The position numbers and the translations under genes are program-made. From Neisseria weixii (GTDB lineage Bacteria > Pseudomonadota > Gammaproteobacteria > Burkholderiales > Neisseriaceae), in assembly GCF_002327085.1 (NCBI RefSeq), contig NZ_CP023429.1, positions 1,798,001 to 1,862,000 of the forward strand: DNA of 64,000 nucleotides. Reading direction: 5' to 3'. Positions 59,135 through 64,000 of the stretch are shown in pieces; the first letter of the stretch is position 1; each line of letters begins with the position of its first letter. Below the pieces are notes generated by a model. It searched no databases and had not been told where the DNA came from. It saw only the letters and a program-made list of their open reading frames with translations.

Positions 59135-59905
59135 TTACGGTTTAAGTATTTTTTCCACAGTTTTTTCCGTTTTAAAGGCAATTTCCGCCAAATCGGCGGC
59201 ACGCAAATCCGCTACAATTTCGGCAATCCGCCGTACGTTTTCCGGCGTATTAACCCCGTCACACAGCATAAACGGGCTGTCGGTTTCCAAAACCATATCG
59301 TCCAAATCCAGATACCGTACAACTTGACGCACTTTTTTCGCCTTCGGATTCAACAGAAGCGAGCGGATACCGATTTTAAAACCACAACGCAGTAAAATCT
59401 GTGCTTCTTCCACGCTGCCGGAAAATGCATGTGCAATGCCGCCTTGGGTAAAACCGGTTTGCTGCACCGCATCGGCAATCGCGGCTGTGGCTTTGACGTT
59501 GTGCACAATCACCGGTCTTGCCAGCTTTTGCGCTAACGCCAGATGTCGGCAAAAGGCGTCGATTTGCCGCTGCTTTTGCCTTTCAGACGGCCTATTTACC
59601 AGAAAATCCAAACCGGTTTCGCCCACCATGCTTGCGGATATTGCAGCAATAAGCGTTCGAGTCCGGCAAAATCCCGGGGGTGGCAGCTTCAACAAACCAC
59701 GGATGAATGCCCAAAGCAATATGTACGCACTGTTCAGACGGCGTGTTCATTGCCAATAAGCGTACCACATCCGCCCAATCGCTGCGCTGTGTAGCAGGCA
59801 CGATAAAGCGCATCACGCCCTGCCGGCCGCTTGTACCAAAATGTCGGGCAAACGGTCACGCAAGGCAGGATCGGCAAGGTGGCAATGGCTGTCGGTAAAA
59901 TGCAT
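59135..59905 (-). pseudogene. TatD-family metal-dependent hydrolase, multiple frameshifts
   Basis: A TIM-barrel nuclease/hydrolase of the TatD family. It begins MHFTDSHCHLADPALRDRLP (metal site HCH). It changes frame near 59820 (MRFIVPATQRSDWADVVRLL; GIHPWFVEAATP), and again twice near 59680 and 59640, before VGETGLDFLVNRPSERQKQR, HNVKATAAIAD, GIAHAFSGSVEEA and LETDSPFML. Three indels in one gene make true decay possible, although every motif is still present. Confidence 0.8.
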
Positions 59906-59949
59906 GGTTAGGCCGTCTGAAAAGATTTCATTTGCGCTGAGAAGCCGTT

Positions 59950-60953
59950 TCAGACGGTCTCAATCAAGCCGAGCGCGTGTAATTTTTGTTGCACAGTCTC
60001 GGCGTTCCACCGATTCGATACCGCCAAGGTCAGCAGCGCGGCGGCAGTTTCCAAATTGCACTTGCCGCCGTTTACCACACCGGCTTGCCGCAATGCGCTG
60101 CCTTGGGCATACACCGCAGCGGCGCACCCTTGCGGCACTTGGCTGATGTTGAGCAACAAGCCACCGCCTTGGGTAAAGCTTTCTACCGCTTTAATGAACG
60201 CGGCCTCGCTTGGCGCATTGCCGTGACCGTAGCTTTGCAACACCACAGCTTGCGCGTCGGTATGCAACAGGCTGTCTGAAAAATATTGCGTGCTGAAACC
60301 GGGAATCAGCGTTTGGGCAATCACTTTGGCTTGAATATCGAGCGATAGAATATCTAAGCCGTCTGAAACGGGTTGTCTGCGGTTTTCAGACGGCCTTGCC
60401 AGCCATTGCCAACCGCCCGATTGCTGCCATTGCGCGAGTGCGCCGAAATGTGGGTTGCCGAATCCGGCGGCGGTTTCGGTGCTGACTTTGCTGCTGCCGA
60501 TCGCGGATAGAGCTTGCCGTTAAACGCAATCAGCACTTGCGGCAAGGCCAGTTCAAACGCGGCAACGGCGGTCGCCAAGTTCAGCGGCGCATCGCTGTCG
60601 GACGCGTCATACGGCCATTGCGAACCGGTCAGTATCACCGGCTTATCCAAACCTTGTAAAGCAAGCGCCAACAGATTGGCGGTGTAGGCCATGGTGTCGG
60701 TGCCGTGCAGAATCAGGATGCCGTCGTATTGCGGCATTTTTTCGACTAGCAATGCCAGCCAGTCGCGCCAATGGCTCAGGCTGACCGCTGATGAATCGAT
60801 TAAAGGTTCGCATACATGCCAGTCGAACCGAAGGCCGTCTGAAAACGGTTGCAGGGCTTTGCCAACCAAATCGGTATCGGGGCGCAGGCCGTCGCTACCG
60901 CTGCGCATGCCGATGGTGCCGCCGGTATAGAGAACGAAGATTTTTTGTGTCAT
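59950..60953 (-). pseudogene. ansA: Type I L-asparaginase AnsA-like (1-bp frameshift)
   Basis: A cytosolic asparaginase hydrolysing asparagine to aspartate and ammonia. The first catalytic Thr motif is VLYTGGTIGM and the second is ILHGTDTMAYTA, with VILTGSQWPYDASDSDAP following. The frame breaks after GKLYP near 60500. One extra G restores LYPAIGSSKVSTETAAGFGN and continues to LIPGFSTQYFSDSLLHTDAQ and LHALGLIETV (about 334 residues). An uptake-sequence inverted pair lies inside the coding region at about 60357-60394. Confidence 0.83.
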
Positions 60954-61048
60954 GGGTTTTACTCGAAAATAAAGGCCGTCTGAAAGCAGTTTACACGCCT
61001 TCAGGCGGCCTATTGTAACGATATTTGTGAGTGCGGTTCAAATTCCGA

Positions 61049-61348
61049 TTATTTCTGCCAGGGCCAGCCTTCGCATGGGCTGGTTTCAAAGCGCACGGCG
61101 TGAATCAGTTCGCCCACTTCGATTTTGCCGTTTCGGTTGCGGTCGAGCTGTTTGAACGCACCGGCATCACCTGCTTCAAAATTCAAAATCAAACCGGCGG
61201 TATCGACATTTGCCCATTCGCTGGCTGTCAGCACGCCGTCGCTGTTTTTGTCGTTGGCACCGATAAATAACTTCGCCGCCAAATCAGGTTCGCATGCTTG
61301 CGCGGGGATTACCGCAGCCAACAGCAAAGCCGTTAACATCCATTTCAT
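61049..61348 (-). CDS. Periplasmic EF-hand protein
   Basis: A 99-residue protein with signal peptide MKWMLTALLLAAVIPAQA and two EF-hand loops: DKNSDGVLTASE (33-44) and DRNRNGKIEVGE (69-80), each with the expected acidic positions, so it probably binds calcium in the periplasm. The two remaining cysteines (C19, C92) could form a disulphide. Single gene; the role is unknown. Confidence 0.8.
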   Translation of the reverse strand: MKWMLTALLLAAVIPAQACEPDLAAKLFIGANDKNSDGVLTASEWANVDTAGLILNFEAGDAGAFKQLDRNRNGKIEVGELIHAVRFETSPCEGWPWQK

Positions 61349-61510
61349 TGATCCACTCCCATTGTTCTCTATGATTCGTAACGAACATCATGGCACAGCC
61401 GCCTTTGCCTATGAATCAATGTGTTTCAATGGCAGGTTGTGCCGATGTACGGCCGTAAAAAAAGCATCTGAACGTCAGATGCTTTTGAATGAATAAAGTT
61501 TCACAAAGAG

Positions 61511-62203
61511 TCAAATATCGGCTTTTTTGGCCTTGGCACTGGCTTTTGCAGCCGCCGCAGCTTTGCGCTTGCGGCGCAATTCCGCCAATTTTTCGTGATA
61601 GAAACGGATGCGCTGGCGTTTGCGCCACCAAAACCAAAGCAACACGGCAGCACCGATACCGATTATCACAAACAAACCGGATTGGAAGCTGTGTACCTTC
61701 GCCATCAACCAATCGATATTATTGGCACCATAATCGCCCAAATACACCCACACCGGCACGGAAATCAGGGCGGCCAGACCGTCCATCATCAAAAAGCGCA
61801 TATATGAAACTTTGCGGCTGATGCCGGCGGTAATGTAAATCGGTGTGCGCAGACCCGGCAGGAAACGGGCTACAAACAATACCCAGTTGCCGTATTTATC
61901 GAATTTTTCCTGCACCTGTGCATAGCGTTTCGGAGTCATCACGCGGGCAATCGGTTTGAATTGCAGGATTTTGTGCCCCCAAATGCGGCCGGCGGCAAAC
62001 ATACAGCCATCGCCCACCAACACGCCCAACATACCCACCACGACCATGACGTGCACATTGGTATAGCCCAAACCGGAAATCACGCCGCCGGTAACTAAGG
62101 TTACGTCTTCAGGAACAGGCACACCGAAACCGCATGCCAGCAGCACCAAAAAGACGGCGGCATAACCGTATTCAACGAAAAAGGCTTCCAAAAACGCAAA
62201 CAT
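61511..62203 (-). CDS. DedA-family membrane protein
   Basis: A 230-residue inner-membrane protein of the DedA/SNARE-associated family, thought to flip lipid carriers such as undecaprenyl phosphate. Family motifs: CGFGVPVPEDVTLVTGGVIS (re-entrant region with Glu) and VLFVARFLPGLRTPIYITAG (F/Y-x-R-x3-x-R). About five hydrophobic segments are followed by a strongly basic Ala/Lys/Arg tail (LRRKRKAAAAAKASAKAKKA), longer than usual. Confidence 0.9.
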   Translation of the reverse strand: MFAFLEAFFVEYGYAAVFLVLLACGFGVPVPEDVTLVTGGVISGLGYTNVHVMVVVGMLGVLVGDGCMFAAGRIWGHKILQFKPIARVMTPKRYAQVQEKFDKYGNWVLFVARFLPGLRTPIYITAGISRKVSYMRFLMMDGLAALISVPVWVYLGDYGANNIDWLMAKVHSFQSGLFVIIGIGAAVLLWFWWRKRQRIRFYHEKLAELRRKRKAAAAAKASAKAKKADI

Positions 62204-62425
62204 CGGCAGGTAGTTCTCATCAGTGAAGTAGTTATTCTGGCAGACCGTTTCAGACGGCCTGATATTTGAATGCGGTATAACCGCCTTTTGATTATCGCTA
62301 TTCTACCAATAGATAAGGCCGTCTGAAAGCATAACAAGCCGATTTCATCAAATATTCATTAAATTAACCGAACGCAACAAAAGGCGGCCCGGGTCAGCCG
62401 CCTTTCACTATTGATTACAATGGAA

Positions 62426-63766
62426 TTATTTTTTCGCCCCCTGAATTGCTTCAGCGATGCGCTCGGCACCTTTTTTCGCCCAATCGGCTTGCTTGGCTTC
62501 CACCATCACACGCACCACAGGCTCGGTACCTGAAGCGCGCAATACCACGCGGCCTTTGCCTTCCAGCTCTTTTTCCACTTCGGCTAATACATCTTTTGAC
62601 GCTTCCTGCCAGTTTTGCCCTTTTTGGATGCGCACGTTAATCATGGTTTGTGGAAACGGCTGCCAATCGGCGCACACGGTAGCCAAATCCTGACCCAAAA
62701 TGCGCAATGCGGCCAATACCTGCAAGGCCGAAATCAAACCGTCGCCGGTGTTGTGTTTGTCCATGCACAAAATATGGCCGCTGGCCTCGCCGCCTATCAG
62801 CCAGCCGCGTTGGTGTAATTGTTCCAACACATAGCGGTCGCCGACTTTGGCACGGCAGAAGTTCACGCCCTGTTCGTTCAAAGCAATTTCCATGGCCATG
62901 TTGGTCATCACGGTACCGACCACGCCGCCGATTTCAATGCCTTCGCGCGCGCGGGCTTTGGCGATGACGTAAATCAAGTTGTCGCCGTCGTACACTTTTC
63001 CGTTTTTATCGACCATCATCAGACGGTCGCCATCGCCATCCAAGGCAATGCCGTAGTCGGCTTCATTTTGCAATACCGCGGCTTGCAGGGTTTTAGTGTG
63101 GGTGGCTCCGCATTTTTCATTGATGTTGTAACCATTCGGTTCGGCACCAATAGAAATCACCTTGGCACCCAATTCATGGAACACTTTCGGCGCCACATCG
63201 TAGCCCGCGCCGTTGGCGGTATCGACCACCAATTTCAGGCCGCGCAAATCCAAGCTGGCCGGGAAAGTCGATTTACAAAATTCGATGTAGCGGTCATCGG
63301 CGCCATTAATGCGGCGCGCGCGACCGAGTTTGTCGGATGGCAGGGTTTTCATTTCCTGATCGATTTTGGCTTCGATTTCCAGCTCAATTTCATCAGAAAG
63401 CTTCACGCCGCCTTCGGCAAAGAATTTGATACCGTTGTCGGAATAGACATTGTGCGATGCGGAAATCATCACACCGGCCGACAAACGCAAAGCGCGGGTC
63501 AGATAAGCTACGCCCGGGGTCGGCAGCGGGCCGGTTTGAATCACGTTGACACCGGCCGCGGTGAAGCCGGCAATCAGCGCCGCTTCCAGCATATAGCCGG
63601 AAATACGCGTGTCTTTACCGATTAACACGGTCGGTTTTTGCTCGGCATCATGCTGCACCAGCACCTGACCGGCGGCATAGCCCAGTTTCAACACAAATTC
63701 AGGGGTAATCGGAAATTGCCCCACTTCACCGCGCACACCGTCGGTACCAAAATATTTTTTTGCCAT
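62426..63766 (-). CDS. glmM: Phosphoglucosamine mutase GlmM
   Basis: A 446-residue phosphohexomutase converting glucosamine-6-phosphate to glucosamine-1-phosphate for peptidoglycan and lipopolysaccharide. The start [16 protein letters not shown] at 63766 is the family N-terminus. The phospho-serine loop is [19 protein letters not shown], the metal loop [14 protein letters not shown], the sugar loop IGGEASGHI and the phosphate loop [13 protein letters not shown]. Complete. It lies downstream of folP, the usual order. Confidence 0.97.
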   Translation of the reverse strand: MAKKYFGTDGVRGEVGQFPITPEFVLKLGYAAGQVLVQHDAEQKPTVLIGKDTRISGYMLEAALIAGFTAAGVNVIQTGPLPTPGVAYLTRALRLSAGVMISASHNVYSDNGIKFFAEGGVKLSDEIELEIEAKIDQEMKTLPSDKLGRARRINGADDRYIEFCKSTFPASLDLRGLKLVVDTANGAGYDVAPKVFHELGAKVISIGAEPNGYNINEKCGATHTKTLQAAVLQNEADYGIALDGDGDRLMMVDKNGKVYDGDNLIYVIAKARAREGIEIGGVVGTVMTNMAMEIALNEQGVNFCRAKVGDRYVLEQLHQRGWLIGGEASGHILCMDKHNTGDGLISALQVLAALRILGQDLATVCADWQPFPQTMINVRIQKGQNWQEASKDVLAEVEKELEGKGRVVLRASGTEPVVRVMVEAKQADWAKKGAERIAEAIQGAKK

Positions 63767-63852
63767 GGAGGTTGCTCCGTTATTCAAAAGTAAGAAAAAA
63801 TTATAAAAGAGTATAGATGACCCAACAGGCGAAATCTGCCTAACGCGATTAG

Positions 63853-63901
63853 ATGCCGTCTGAAAGGTATAGTTTCATGACCCTTATATTTCAGACGGCC
63901 T
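63853..63901 (-). terminator. Uptake-sequence inverted repeat between folP and glmM
   Basis: ATGCCGTCTGAAA and TTTCAGACGGCCT about 23 bases apart. It mixes both uptake dialects in one hairpin. Confidence 0.65.
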
Positions 63902-63920
63902 CAAGATATTGATCCATCGC

Positions 63921-64000
63921 TTAAACGCCCAGTGCCTGCCACACTTTCAGCGCATCGCAAGTGGCCTTCACATCATGCACACGGATAATTTGCGCACCGC
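63921..64000 (-). CDS. folP: Dihydropteroate synthase FolP (C-terminal end)
   Basis: The last 26 codons of a minus-strand gene that continues past the window edge. It reads GAQIIRVHDVKATCDALKVW and ends QALGV. The RVHDV motif is the conserved pterin/substrate-contact end of dihydropteroate synthase. The position upstream of glmM agrees. Confidence 0.88.
   Translation of the reverse strand, partial: GAQIIRVHDVKATCDALKVWQALGV

Noticed and set aside
62819..63625. A 268-residue open frame opposite glmM
   Set aside because: Antisense shadow of glmM, which is intact with all four mutase loops.

Overview
The window is a chromosomal segment of a Neisseria-type bacterium (Neisseriaceae). The main evidence is the very frequent DNA uptake sequence, mostly in the AGGCCGTCTGAA dialect with some ATGCCGTCTGAA. 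It occurs singly and as inverted pairs that serve as terminators. A Correia-type repeat, IS1106-like and IS1016-like insertion sequences, and a neisserial gene order (thrS-infC-rpmI-rplT-pheS-pheT-ihfA, folP-glmM) agree with this. The species cannot be fixed from sequence alone; a commensal or animal-associated Neisseria is plausible. No tRNA, rRNA, CRISPR array or prophage was seen. LAYOUT: 1-1919 methionine importer metN(partial)-metI-metQ. 1962-3167 IS1106-like element. 3.2-7.6 kb DUF411 lipoprotein, speB and speA (arginine to agmatine to putrescine), universal stress protein. 7.8-10.7 kb tcdA, scpA, pncB. 10.7-11.5 kb IS1016 copy A. 11.5-19.3 kb NAD-type glutamate dehydrogenase, gph, recX, a PFL/ACT-domain pair, alr, dadA. 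19.4-19.6 kb a deletion scar joining an Lrp-type regulator to a DUF4212 gene. 20-26 kb DnaQ-like exonuclease with a CBS/DUF294 protein, two tandem small RNAs, and a DUF3482 GTPase with its DUF2868 membrane partner. 26.4-28.7 kb an outer-membrane barrel gene followed by a second IS1106-like copy. 28.7-36.4 kb translation block (MerR-like gene, ihfA, pheT, pheS, rplT, rpmI, infC, thrS). 36.7-45.3 kb alkB, tgt, Correia element, hemH, glycosyltransferase, nhaC, gluP-like transporter, a truncated yqaA-like gene ending in a perfect 48-bp fold-back, and an aromatic/aspartate aminotransferase. 45.5-53.4 kb membrane-anchored Mrr-like nuclease, a second gph-like phosphatase, CDF exporter, a decayed gene, an AT microsatellite, lolA, trmA, pta. 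53.6-59.1 kb accessory island: inverted IS1016 copies B and C around a candidate double-glycine bacteriocin, a small membrane protein and prfA, then a broken yeiH and a decayed fourth IS1016. 59.1-64 kb tatD, ansA, EF-hand protein, DedA, glmM, folP (partial). TWO CROSS-CUTTING OBSERVATIONS: (1) At least eleven genes, including pheS and scpA, carry single-base indels, nearly all deletions in short homopolymers. For the housekeeping genes this looks like sequence error rather than biology, so I annotate them as frameshifted and give the full span. (2) The region has several short palindromic or fold-back elements built from insertion-sequence ends, often touching uptake sequences. The most interesting accessory items are the bacteriocin/immunity candidate (54435-55002), the tandem sibling small RNAs (22843-23186), the IS1106-like copies that lack the catalytic glutamate, and the fold-back at 43977-44080.
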